Positions 47,081-55,807 of a stretch of DNA of 64,000 nt are shown one piece after another. The translations under genes and the position numbers were made by a program. The number at the start of each line of letters is the position of its first letter. Within the stretch, counting starts at the first letter, position 1. Source of the stretch: Gaertneriomyces semiglobifer. Its lineage: Eukaryota > Chytridiomycota > Chytridiomycetes > Spizellomycetales > Spizellomycetaceae. The notes under the pieces were generated by a model, which saw only the letters and a program-made list of their open reading frames with translations, was not told where the DNA came from and did no database searches. The stretch spans positions 93,522-157,521 of the forward strand of contig JAHLKF010000034.1 of assembly GCA_025558075.1 (NCBI GenBank), read 5' to 3'.

Positions 47081-48957
47081 ATGCCACGTGTTCCATTACC
47101 GCCCCGCGATGTTACCGTGTTGGACAAGACAACTTTCCCATACCATCACATCCCATGTGATATTGTATACGTGAACGTGTTTCAAAGGATTTCAAGACGT
47201 ATTCAACGATAACAACTTTTACCGTCTTTATGAAAACGGAAACACGTTTCAAAGTGCCTACAACCATCATTCAGCAAGCACCATGGGTGGATGATGTAAG
47301 CGACGTTGAAACCGTTGTGGTATCGGACGATGACGAAGAGCCAAGTATGATCAATACATTAACGACGCCAGCGCCAGAACCGACAAACCGACATGTTCAA
47401 ATAAATTCATTACCTGAAGTTCGGGTCTTTACACATAACACAGAAAGTGTGCCCCGATCCCTTGTTCGCTCAACGATAACGGACCAGGCCTTAAAATCAG
47501 CACTACGTTGCCCTCGCAACGTATCAAGATCTCCTTCGCCAGTTACAACCAATACGGTCACATCCCCTGCAAGCCAACCATCATGTACCGCTACAGTTTC
47601 GCAGAGAACTGAAGAAACGGTATGCTCCTTGGAACTACCATCTTATGATGAGTCAGAAGCAAGGTCGTTGGAGCAGCCTCGCAAGGTGAGGAACCATGGT
47701 TACCGATGCCGGACCTCACTATGTATAAGGACCCTGCGGAGGCAGAAAGGGTGCGTCAAAAATACGAGGCGATCAATGCCACCGCAAAAGGGAAACAACG
47801 TGTACCACAAAGGTCGCCACCCCCTCCTGTAACCCCCTTAACGAACCGATGGATGTTTTTGCAGAAAAACAGGGAATATATCAACCACAAGAGGATGCAT
47901 ATCGTAGGAAGCAGTCGACCCGCTTGGTCCAAACGTTATCGCCAAGATCCACCTTCCCAGTCCGATGTGGTAACCACGGATCATATGGATATTGACGGTA
48001 CGATTACAGTAATCAACACAAGTGACATGGATATTGATGGTGCTGCCGCCGCAACACACAACAACAACAGAAACGGTAGAAGAAGAGGAAGATTGGGAAG
48101 AGATCTATGGCAAAGCATCAGAGTGGGCAAATTCGCAACCCTTACAGGATGAAGTAGAAGAAGCCGATGTGCCCACGCAACCTGTCTCGGAAGAAGACGA
48201 TGAACTATCCGTGCCTAACGCTACAGCGACTGTGGCTATAGATGCCACACAGTACACCACCTGTACCCCGTTCCAATCCCTTGAGTCTGGGTTTGGTAAT
48301 GACCCACGCTATAACCCGTCATTACGTATGCGTTCAAAATCGGTACATATCTTTGAATCCTCTACGCACCAACCCCTTCAACCACCCAAGATCTACGCCG
48401 ATGCACAGGAGTGTGCTGACGCTTACCAAACAACCGTTCAAGCCGTACTGCGATCTTGTCTAGAGAAAGTCAACATCGGGAAGGGTCATTATGCGCAGTT
48501 CTTTGATACCGACCACACGCACGAAATCTGGAAAGAGCATCCGGATTTTCCAGGATACTTTTTCTCTAGCCGGGGTGCTGTCCTTGGAAAAAGTAAGAAA
48601 ATTTTGGCGCAGCGTGCAAAGGAAGGTTACCGAACGGTAACCCTAAGGCACGAGGGTCAAAACAAAAGTGTTTACGTGCATCGGGCTCTTTATCGGTGTT
48701 TTTTCCCACATGTCAATATTGACAACCTGACCATCAACCACGACAACATGCAAAAGCACGATAACCGTATTGGTAACCTAACACCGATGACACAGCGGGA
48801 AAACAATGAACATGCTAGGAGCATGCTCGCACGCATACGTCGACATCGAAAAGCATCCTTACATCAACGACCGGACTTGAATGATCCAAGTCTCCCTGGT
48901 TCTCAGATAGTGTCCTTCTTTACGAATGGATTTTCATATGATAGTGGGCAACAATAA
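47081..48957 (+). pseudogene. NUMOD4 + HNH endonuclease gene with disordered N-terminus, frame-interrupted
   Basis: The C-terminal part (to 48957) is clear: IWKEHPDFPGYFFSSRGAVL is a NUMOD4 start, and VYVHRALYRCFFPHVNIDNL then INHDNMQKHDNRIGNLTPMT with QRENNEHA is an HNH_3 nuclease of phage and giant-virus type. Upstream lie 600-900 bases of Pro/Ser/Thr- and Asp/Glu-rich coding-like sequence in three frames: from the ATG at 47081, from 47230 to about 47695, and in another frame to about 48060, then back to the frame of the nuclease. No ATG-started frame covers the nuclease. Either the gene is broken or unrecognised introns exist. Such nucleases act as homing or superinfection nucleases in viruses. 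Confidence 0.55.
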
Positions 48958-48983
48958 CAGTTGTAGCTTTTATTATAGAATCA

Positions 48984-49215
48984 TTACATAACTTTGAAGC
49001 GTTTAGCACTTGAACCTGGCCCCATTGACATCGTAACTGGTAAAGTCCTTTTGTTTCGGTTGTTTACAAAGTCGTAACGGGCCAAACTCGCCTCGCGTTC
49101 CACTAAAACTCCCAAGGTGACGCACCAAGCAATACCGTTTAAATCCACCTCCATACCCGTATCTCCGTATTTCAGTTGAAGGTCAACAGCTTGCACATTT
49201 CCAGCGCTCGTTGTC
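48984..49215 (-). pseudogene. C-terminal remnant of a penton-type minor capsid gene
   Basis: The open frame runs from 49379 to 48984, but its first 55 residues are translated repeat. The rest, starting near 49215, has AVDLQLKYGDTGMEVDLNGI followed by AWCVTLGVLVE, the D-x-x-G-x-x-V-x-L-N-G-x-x-W-x-V-T-L pattern typical of the last strands of Polinton/PLV minor capsid (penton) proteins, then a basic tail ending SSAKRFKVM. The N-terminal two thirds expected for such a protein are missing, and the break coincides with the palindrome at 49211-49264. Confidence 0.5.
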
Positions 49216-49264
49216 ACAGTGCAGACCGACATTGCATATGCAATGTCGGTCTGCACTGTGACAA
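49211..49264. repeat. Perfect 54-bp palindrome
   Basis: The 27 bases from 49211 (starting TTGTCACAGTGCAGACC) are followed directly by their exact reverse complement to 49264, centred on GCATATGC. It lies where the penton-like frame loses its protein-like character. A structure like this can mark a hairpin end of linear DNA copied into a head-to-head joint, or an inversion break. It could also form a cruciform. Checked base by base against the sequence. Confidence 0.9.
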
Positions 49265-49595
49265 TGGACATTGTTGAGTCATATGGACATTGCTGACTGA
49301 CAATGGACATTGCTGGCTCAAAATGGACATTGTTGAAATCTGGGTTAATTTCGCATATTCTTTGCACTGACATTCTCAACCCGAAATGGACATTGCTGGT
49401 TCAAAATGGACATTGCTGAAATCTGGGTTAATTTCGCATATTCTTTGCACTGACATTCTCAACCCGAAATGGACATTGCTGAAATCTGGGTTAATTTCGC
49501 ATATTCTTGCACTGACATTCTCAACCCGCGACCATTCTGGACATTGCTGAAATCTGGGTTGAGTTAGAATATTTTCCTTATGTCAATCTTAACCC
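49265..49595. repeat. Tandem repeat array (about 62-83 bp units)
   Basis: Units contain TGGACATTGCTGAAATCTGG, then TTAATTTCGCATATTC, GCACTGACATTC and TCAACCCG. Three near-identical units lie at about 49318-49382, 49383-49465 and 49466-49528, and a diverged fourth reaches about 49595. Shorter copies of the TGGACATTG(C/T)TG part occur at 49265-49320. Each unit carries a GGGTT and a later AACCC that could pair. No spacer structure of CRISPR type is present. Confidence 0.85.
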
Positions 49596-50265
49596 GCAAA
49601 ATCACCTACCATGTATTATCTAGCGCCTCCTTCCTCTTGACCTTCCAATCCCTCCATATTTCATCGAGTGCCGCCCCTATGAAACTTCCGCGTCCTGCCG
49701 CACCTATCCATGTCCTTATATATGCCTCGTCTTCATCGATAAGTCCAGAACTCTGACATCAGACACTTATCGATAAATCCTCAATGCTTCGCGCATATAT
49801 CCTATGAACCTTATCAAATCAAACGCGCGCGTTCATTTCGTCGATAAACGGCCCTCGCCTATGGCGCTACGGGACTTGTATTCGTCAACGCATTTCCCAT
49901 GTCCTTATATATGCCATTTCATTTACGAATATTTCTGCTAACCCAAATCTTCAAAAACCTCGATTTTTTTCGATCGCCGCTCCTTTGAGAAATTGGGTCA
50001 CCTATTTTCGCCTTTTTACTTTAGTTTCTTCCTGCTTTCTTAAAAAAAACCTTTTCTAAATCCCTTTTTTCTTCCTTTTTTTTAACGCTATATTGCTTTT
50101 CCCGCTGACCCACTTACCCATTTTTCTTCGAAAGAAAAAATAATATACGCCCCTTCACACACTACTTCATAAGCATCTCCATTAAGCAAAAGTATGTTAT
50201 ATACACACAAAATCTATCGAGCCAATCCCTCAACCGGTCTGGGTCAATACAACTTTTACAGGCTT
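49596..50265. other. Non-coding left flank of element 2
   Basis: About 670 bases without a gene, ending at the stop of the minus-strand Cys-rich gene. It contains a 19-bp direct repeat, CCATGTCCTTATATATGCC, at 49708-49726 and 49897-49915, a TTATCGATAA palindrome at 49767-49776 with related CGATAA sequences nearby, and T-rich tracts at 49960-50100. Similar TTATCGATAA sequences occur near the right edge. The stretch could contain an origin or terminal region of element 2. Confidence 0.5.
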
Positions 50266-50922
50266 TTACTGGCCCCGAGACAACTTTCTAAAATAGCACT
50301 CCTCACAGAACTTGTGGAAGCCGGGTTTCTTGCTTGATGTCATTCGAGGACAGTTTTTTGTCGAACAGGGACGATTTTGTGCATTTTTTGATGTTGCTTG
50401 CTTGAAAGGTACTGGCTTGCTATTTTGATTTTCCTTAGACCAACACGGAGGACATTTTGGTTTCCACTTTCGGTCCTTTTCTTCGCAATAAAACCATTTC
50501 TGACATTTGGTTTGTTCACATTTTTTGTAAGAGTTAAAACATCTATTACAGATTTCGACACTTTTCGCCGTCGATTTTAAATAACGTTTCTTGCACTTTG
50601 GAATCTGACAATCCCATGTCTTTCTTTTGAGGATGCGGAGTTTTTCAAGTGCCAGGTCCCGTTGGGCTTGAGGGAAAAAGTTCTGTATGCATTTGTTGCC
50701 AATAATGAGACGTTTCCCATTTTCACTCGATACCACTTCACATATTTCCTTAATATCATGGGTGCAGATGCATTTGACGACTACGTCACTTTTGTAAACA
50801 TTCTCCACACAAAATTCGAGTATAGCCTCGCGATAGTTGTCATGGTTGGAATGTTTGACTATTTGCTGTCGAAAGATTTTGTGGTAGTACTGAGCGTCCT
50901 GTTCGTCACTATCGTCTGCCAT
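50266..50922 (-). CDS. Cys-rich zinc-binding protein of element 2
   Basis: The frame is open from 51066, but the most likely start is the ATG at 50922, giving MADDSDEQDAQYYHKIFRQQ, because a TATATAAA-type box lies about 80 bases upstream on this strand near 51002. The protein has several Cys pairs: IICTHD-like, CQIPKCKKRY, CNRCFNSYKKCEQTKC, CPPCW, and a last set CSTKNCPRM with CEECYF. These suggest three or more zinc knuckles or ribbons. It is divergent from the primase-helicase gene across about 260 bases. A replication or transcription factor role is plausible but not shown. Confidence 0.55.
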   Translation of the reverse strand: MADDSDEQDAQYYHKIFRQQIVKHSNHDNYREAILEFCVENVYKSDVVVKCICTHDIKEICEVVSSENGKRLIIGNKCIQNFFPQAQRDLALEKLRILKRKTWDCQIPKCKKRYLKSTAKSVEICNRCFNSYKKCEQTKCQKWFYCEEKDRKWKPKCPPCWSKENQNSKPVPFKQATSKNAQNRPCSTKNCPRMTSSKKPGFHKFCEECYFRKLSRGQ

Positions 50923-51109
50923 TAGAAATACTGCAATTTTTGATTTGGAGTTACCCAAGTGACCCAGTTTTTCCTGTTTTAATATGTAAGTGCAGATGTC
51001 TTTATATATGGTATGTTCAGTCGATAAAATAGATGTAAAATACGCGCAAAAACATCGCATATACATGTGTCTTCTGCATTAGATACCTTTTTTTAGATGT
51101 TTAAAAAAG

Positions 51110-51119
51110 ACATATAAAG
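51110..51119 (+). promoter_or_regulatory. TATA box of the primase-helicase gene
   Basis: ACATATAAAG lies about 66 bases before the ATG at 51185, with little else in the gap. It faces the TATATAAA-type box of the divergent Cys-rich gene near 51002. Confidence 0.4.
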
Positions 51120-51184
51120 GTTAGAGGTTATATCTGTTCTATAGGGGGGTCTGTCAATTTACTTTTCTAATCAAAAGACCTAGA

Positions 51185-53710
51185 ATGAGTTTGGAAGGTG
51201 TCATACTCGATCAATTAAAGTCAGCAAAGGCAAAACTGTTAAAAAAGGGCTTTGTGCCGATTCCAGCACATCCGAAGGAGAAAAGACCTTTGGGCGATTG
51301 GAAGGAATACAATGTATCAGATTGGAATAAGGTTTTAAAGTGTTTACGGGGTGTGAGAAGTAATATTGGGGTTTTGACTGGAGAAAAATCGGGCATAGTT
51401 GTCGTGGATATCGATAAGAAGGAGCCGAAAGAAGATGAAGCGCCCAACGATGACTATAGCGCTGAGACCGGTCTTTCAGATTGGCAGGAAATGATCAAAG
51501 AACATGGGGATCCAAAGACACTCAAATGCAGATCACCGTCAGGTGGCTTGCACTACTACTTTCGATGGGATGATGAATTGGGACAATCAGTAGCGACGAC
51601 CTCCACAAGAGTAATGTCAAGGGCCGATGGACGTTTGTGTGGGATCGATCTTCGTGGCGATGGAGGATTTATTATGGCACCTCCGAGTTCTATCAAAACT
51701 GGAAAGTACGAATGGTTGGATGAAACTGAAATAGCACCCTTGCCCACATGGATTCGGAATAACATCCTCAAAACCTGCAATGGGCTTAAAAAGGCTCGAC
51801 ATGAAACAAAAGTAAAAAATCACTTCATCAATGCTTTCGCAAATGATTCAATAACATTGGAAGATTTTGAGGTCTTCAAAACCTCTCCATATTATCAAGA
51901 TCATGAAGTTGTCAATGTCGATTCGTACAGTCGAATAATTTTGAAAGAAACCAAGGATTTTGACTGTACGATATGCAAGCGTAGACATGTCAACCACAAG
52001 AACCACCCCTTCCTGGTTCGATTTGGTGGTAAATTGTTGTTTGTCTGTCGTCCCAACAATGGAGACCAAAAACATAATGTGATTGTCAAAAAGGAAGAGG
52101 AAACAAGTAATGAAGACGATGTCAAAGATACCCCGCATTATCTGTTGATGTCCGAATTATGGACTATTGCAAAACGAGACTCATTGAAGAAATACAACAA
52201 TTGGATATACAGGCCTCTTGAAAACAAACCATGTGCGTACGTCAAATATCTTTCCTACCAAGAATGGGTGAACAAGGTGTTGAGAAAGAACAAAATCTAC
52301 GTGTCAGCCCCAAAACGACACTTGGATATTCTGAAACACTTGGAGATGTACAACGACCCAGATCTTCCTTTTCTGCAGCGCGACCGCAATGTGATTGCCT
52401 TTCGGAATGGTGCGCTACTTCTTGATACGAATACATTTGTTCCTTATTCTGATGCGACTTTGAAGGGAGTGGCTGCCCGACATTGTATTGACCAAGACTT
52501 TACCAAGAGCGACTATACTCCAATGTTTGATCAAGTTGTCATGCATCAACTGACAGGATACGATCAAGAAGAGCGTAAAAACATTTACAATGTTGTTATC
52601 GGGTTAATTGGACGATTATTCTTTGATGTTGGACAGTATGACAAGTGGGCAGTCGCACTTTTACTATATGGAGAGTCACGCACCGGAAAGTCGACATTAC
52701 TCAATATCATAAAAGCAATGTTCGATATTTCCGAAGTGGCAATACTGGCTGCGAACACTGAGAAGATCTTTGGCTTGGAGAATATCATTGGAAAAGAACT
52801 GCTATTGGTTCCGGAAATACCTCACAATATGAAGGACACATTTGATCCTACGATGCTTCAATCAATGATTGACGGTGACTTTGTCAATGTCGCGGCCAAA
52901 CATGCGAAAGCGACCACTGGTGCCTTTAAAACACCTATTATGATGGCGGGGAACGTGTTTCCTAACTATGATGATAAGAAGGGAGCCATTGTGAATCGTG
53001 TGCCCATTTTTGTGTTTGAAAACTTTGTTACTGATAAAGACACCAGCATTGAGGAAGTAGTCATCAAAAACGAACTGCCAAACCTTATATACAAGTCATT
53101 AAAAATATATTATATATTGAGGGAATCCCACAAGGGACAAAGTTTCTGGGACTTTGCTCCAGTGTACTTTCGAGACAATCAAGAAATTGCAAGAAAAGCG
53201 ACCAATTGGTTGCATCGATTCCTCACTGCACCTGCAGAGGAAAACGCCTCTTCTACGGCTTCGTATTGCGTCAAGAAAAAAGTGCTTCCAGGCGCCGATA
53301 GAATCAAGGTTCATATCGAAGACGTGAAAAAGGCCTTCATGCGTTATATGAAGTTTAATCATCCAGGGCAGAAATATACATGGGACGATAACGATTATTC
53401 GACTTTCAAAAGTCTTGGATATGAGGTCGAGAGAATGCATATATGCAAATCTTGCAACAATCGTGCAAAAGGAGGTAAAGATAAATGTTGTGAGGAATAC
53501 GATTCTGCAAACCGAACAAAGCGCACCTTCATATATGATCTTTTGATTGACCGTAATGAAAAATCGACATCCACATACAAGATCGTCCCAGATGCTGAGG
53601 AAATGACAGTGGATCTGGAACCAACTTCGCCTCCACTTATCAAAAAACGCTCCATTCTTGATGGACTCGCTGGTTCGGGAGCAAAACGATCACGTATCAG
53701 GGACTGCTAG
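51185..53710 (+). CDS. AEP primase-polymerase fused to D5-like SF3 helicase
   Basis: 841 residues, one exon. The N-terminal Prim-Pol domain shows GIVVVDIDKK (D-x-D, near residue 72), SPSGGLHYYF (near 117) and GIDLRGDGGFIMAPPS (near 152), the three motifs of the archaeo-eukaryotic primase fold. A Cys/His cluster (CTICKRRHVNHKNH) follows near 260. The SF3 helicase has LLLYGESRTGKSTLL (Walker A, near 496), LLLVPEIPHN (Walker B, near 538) and MAGNVFPNYDD with a later R (motif C and arginine finger, near 586). A further zinc motif CKSCNNRAKGGKDKCC lies near 752. This enzyme primes and unwinds viral DNA and replaces the polymerase seen in element 1. All motifs are intact. The stop overlaps the stop of the next minus-strand gene by four bases. 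Confidence 0.93.
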   Translation: MSLEGVILDQLKSAKAKLLKKGFVPIPAHPKEKRPLGDWKEYNVSDWNKVLKCLRGVRSNIGVLTGEKSGIVVVDIDKKEPKEDEAPNDDYSAETGLSDWQEMIKEHGDPKTLKCRSPSGGLHYYFRWDDELGQSVATTSTRVMSRADGRLCGIDLRGDGGFIMAPPSSIKTGKYEWLDETEIAPLPTWIRNNILKTCNGLKKARHETKVKNHFINAFANDSITLEDFEVFKTSPYYQDHEVVNVDSYSRIILKETKDFDCTICKRRHVNHKNHPFLVRFGGKLLFVCRPNNGDQKHNVIVKKEEETSNEDDVKDTPHYLLMSELWTIAKRDSLKKYNNWIYRPLENKPCAYVKYLSYQEWVNKVLRKNKIYVSAPKRHLDILKHLEMYNDPDLPFLQRDRNVIAFRNGALLLDTNTFVPYSDATLKGVAARHCIDQDFTKSDYTPMFDQVVMHQLTGYDQEERKNIYNVVIGLIGRLFFDVGQYDKWAVALLLYGESRTGKSTLLNIIKAMFDISEVAILAANTEKIFGLENIIGKELLLVPEIPHNMKDTFDPTMLQSMIDGDFVNVAAKHAKATTGAFKTPIMMAGNVFPNYDDKKGAIVNRVPIFVFENFVTDKDTSIEEVVIKNELPNLIYKSLKIYYILRESHKGQSFWDFAPVYFRDNQEIARKATNWLHRFLTAPAEENASSTASYCVKKKVLPGADRIKVHIEDVKKAFMRYMKFNHPGQKYTWDDNDYSTFKSLGYEVERMHICKSCNNRAKGGKDKCCEEYDSANRTKRTFIYDLLIDRNEKSTSTYKIVPDAEEMTVDLEPTSPPLIKKRSILDGLAGSGAKRSRIRDC

Positions 53711-53922
53711 GTTTCCTCATCACTTTCCGAGTCAGGTACCAGAACATAGTCTTTGACTTCCCGGCGCTTGCTCCAGCATTCGAGACAATAAGGGCGGCCT
53801 TTCATCTTTGGAATAATGGTAGGGCAGTCATCTGTCTTGCACTTTTTGCAGCGATCTGGAATAATTAAATTACCTTGTTTATCGCGCTGGGGTGTGTATA
53901 CGGGGAACGTCTCTTTGGCCAT
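53707..53922 (-). CDS. Small zinc-ribbon protein of element 2
   Basis: 71 residues from the ATG at 53922. CKKCKTDDCP and, further on, YCLECWSKR give a four-Cys ribbon, followed by an acidic end (PDSESDEET). The small size and the ribbon suggest a transcription-factor-like or DNA-binding role. Its tail overlaps the primase-helicase stop by four bases, as is common in compact viral genomes. Confidence 0.6.
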   Translation of the reverse strand: MAKETFPVYTPQRDKQGNLIIPDRCKKCKTDDCPTIIPKMKGRPYCLECWSKRREVKDYVLVPDSESDEET

Positions 53923-54032
53923 GTTGTACTTTCTTTAAATAGGAAATGAGGGAATAAATCACATGTGCGGTTGGAACAGAACTTATACATTCTGTATAAT
54001 GTTTAAATAGGATTTTTGATAGTTCTTTGTAA

Positions 54033-54308
54033 ATGTTCGAATTCAGCGATTCATATTATGATACGCCTAAAGAATGTGTTCAAGTGACGTGTTTAGAGTT
54101 GTTCGACGCATTAAAGCCAGAGTTTCAGGAACAGTTTGTGAAAGATCTTGAAGAGATGAATACGGAAAATGTGGTGGACGAAGGAACATTCAAAGTTCTG
54201 AAATGGTCGCTTCTATTCAATAAACTGAGTTCTCAATACAAGGATCATGTCAAAGTTGAAGAAGCACCAAAGAAAAGAAAGGGCAAGAGCAAAGCACCCA
54301 GCATCTAG
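54033..54308 (+). CDS. Small hypothetical protein of element 2
   Basis: 91 residues, acidic and helical (VTCLELFDALKPEFQEQFVK) with a basic Lys-rich end (KKRKGKSKAP) that could be a nuclear localisation signal. An AT-rich TATAATGTTTAAATAG stretch lies just upstream and is divergent from the zinc-ribbon gene. No family was recognised. Confidence 0.5.
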   Translation: MFEFSDSYYDTPKECVQVTCLELFDALKPEFQEQFVKDLEEMNTENVVDEGTFKVLKWSLLFNKLSSQYKDHVKVEEAPKKRKGKSKAPSI

Positions 54309-54634
54309 GGTGCTTAAATATACTGTTACTCGGTATATAGGTTTCTATGATGTATTGATGTACATCACAGGAATCCTGTGGAGCATGTTATTAGTCGATA
54401 TGCTCAGACCGGTTACTTGTTGGTTTATGGTGGCTTCAACGTAGTAACAAAAAATGCCTATAAAACAAATCTTAATCAGAACGAGCACTGATTTGGGATG
54501 TAGGGAGCACCTTGATGCTCCCAATCATATGTTCTGAAAAAAAGATTTGTCCTAAACGCAACCTATACATCAGCAAAGACTCCACCAATGCTCAGCGTAA
54601 CATTCTCGTAGTAGTTCACAAGTAAACGAACCGA
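54309..54634. other. Short non-coding gap with two hairpins
   Basis: These 326 bases lie between the small acidic gene and the capsid-like gene on the other strand. Two inverted repeats are visible: CACAGGA/TCCTGTG at 54366-54380 and GGGAGCA/TGCTCCC at 54503-54522. They lie between two convergent genes, so they may shape the transcript 3' ends. Confidence 0.45.
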
Positions 54635-55744
54635 CTAGGGAAGAACAGTGTCATGAATCGTGGCAATTTTAAGTGACGAATTTGTTCCTTCAAATGACAA
54701 ACCAGCGCTCGAAGACTCGGTACGGTCTTGGAACGACCAGCCAAAGGAGAATTGCTTCTTGTCATAATCAGCAAATGAGATATCCATATCGCCGAGACTG
54801 TCAAAATCAGTCTGCGATAACAGACTGGCGAGCAATGTCTGATTGTCGGTTGTTGAATGCTTGAAGCCGGCTTTCCCGCTGGGAATTGCGGTCATACCAA
54901 GAACAAGACGCCACTCCCTGAGATCCCAAGAGGAATAGTTCAAAGCAGCATCCTTTGTAGTATCAGCATTTGCGTCAACAAACATTGCATCAAATCCCTG
55001 CAAGGATCGCACTCCGGACATATTCAGATTAAAAATATTCTTTTCAGTGCCAGAAGCCGGCACCAGAGCCTGGGTTGTTCTCGTATACTCATAGGAGATG
55101 GCTCGAGTTGCATTAACGAACTGAGGGCTCGGAGTATGATAAGGCATCAAGAGCCTAATGTTGCTGACACGGATTTCGTCCACATTCCCATTTGGGAATA
55201 CGGAGGCTGGGTGTGCAAGGGCGATGGTGAACTCCAGTGTCTGGTCCGGGAGTGCAAACACGTGAAAGAAATTTTTATTCTTAGGATTACAAAAACCAAC
55301 CCATGGATGCATGTTCATGGAGACAGTTGCTCGAGTGTCGAATATATTATCGTTTGAATAACCGCTAAGTTGTCTCAACAATTTCTTATGTCCGGCCGAC
55401 ATGTTCTTGTAGATGCTGCTCAAGAAAGCCGGGTAGTTATGAATTTTCTCAACAACTTGCCCTGCGGCCGTGATAGTCAAAGACTGAATGATGGCCTCAA
55501 GACCGAGATAAGTGTTCTTAATATCGGCACCAGGAGTAATAGCGGTTCCGTTGTTATATGCGGAAACATCCATGGAGAGGACCATTTTTGTAAGGTCAAA
55601 TGATGTCGTGCAAGAATCACATACAATACGGATGGGAGTCGAACTGCGGTCCTTTGAAGAATATTCGGCTTGATCGGTAGGAGAGAAGGTATGTATACCC
55701 TTTCCCAAAGGGTCACCAAATTGCCGAGCAGGAATCTCAGACAT
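54635..55744 (-). CDS. Capsid-like protein A (putative double jelly-roll major capsid)
   Basis: 369 residues from the ATG at 55744. The protein is beta-rich throughout. It shares a complete set of landmarks with the 415-residue protein at 57934: IPARQF near the start, AGQVVEKIHNYPAFLS (94-109), a RVSNIRLLMPYHTPSPQFVN strand block, SSWDLREWRLVLG, and a C-terminal block with DYDKKQFSFGWSFQ. It sits directly next to the packaging ATPase on the same strand, the usual neighbour of a major capsid gene. The length is within the range of small double jelly-roll capsid proteins (PRD1 P3 and STIV are similar) but shorter than most Polinton capsids. The fold is inferred from context and pattern, not shown. 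Confidence 0.6.
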   Translation of the reverse strand: MSEIPARQFGDPLGKGIHTFSPTDQAEYSSKDRSSTPIRIVCDSCTTSFDLTKMVLSMDVSAYNNGTAITPGADIKNTYLGLEAIIQSLTITAAGQVVEKIHNYPAFLSSIYKNMSAGHKKLLRQLSGYSNDNIFDTRATVSMNMHPWVGFCNPKNKNFFHVFALPDQTLEFTIALAHPASVFPNGNVDEIRVSNIRLLMPYHTPSPQFVNATRAISYEYTRTTQALVPASGTEKNIFNLNMSGVRSLQGFDAMFVDANADTTKDAALNYSSWDLREWRLVLGMTAIPSGKAGFKHSTTDNQTLLASLLSQTDFDSLGDMDISFADYDKKQFSFGWSFQDRTESSSAGLSFEGTNSSLKIATIHDTVLP

Positions 55745-55807
55745 GGAACGTTTCTTTTGATAATAGAAAACGAGGTAATTTATTAGTGCTGCGTTTAAGG
55801 CCCATGC

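Larger units (their letters stand above)
36310..49595. mobile_element. Element 1: Polinton / Polinton-like virus derived, polymerase-bearing, capsid gene missing
   Basis: Compact genes on both strands begin abruptly after the host-like region. The block carries a protein-primed PolB, a dUTPase-fold protein, an A32-like packaging ATPase with frame breaks, a NUMOD4/HNH nuclease gene and the C-terminus of a penton-like gene. Introns are absent from most genes. The right end is marked by a perfect palindrome and a repeat array. No major capsid protein, protease or integrase is visible, so it appears truncated. Boundaries are approximate because terminal inverted repeats and target-site duplications were not identified. 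Confidence 0.7.

Noticed and set aside
49265..49595. CRISPR-like array
   Set aside because: Units are contiguous 62-83 bp tandem repeats without unique spacers, and the context is eukaryotic.
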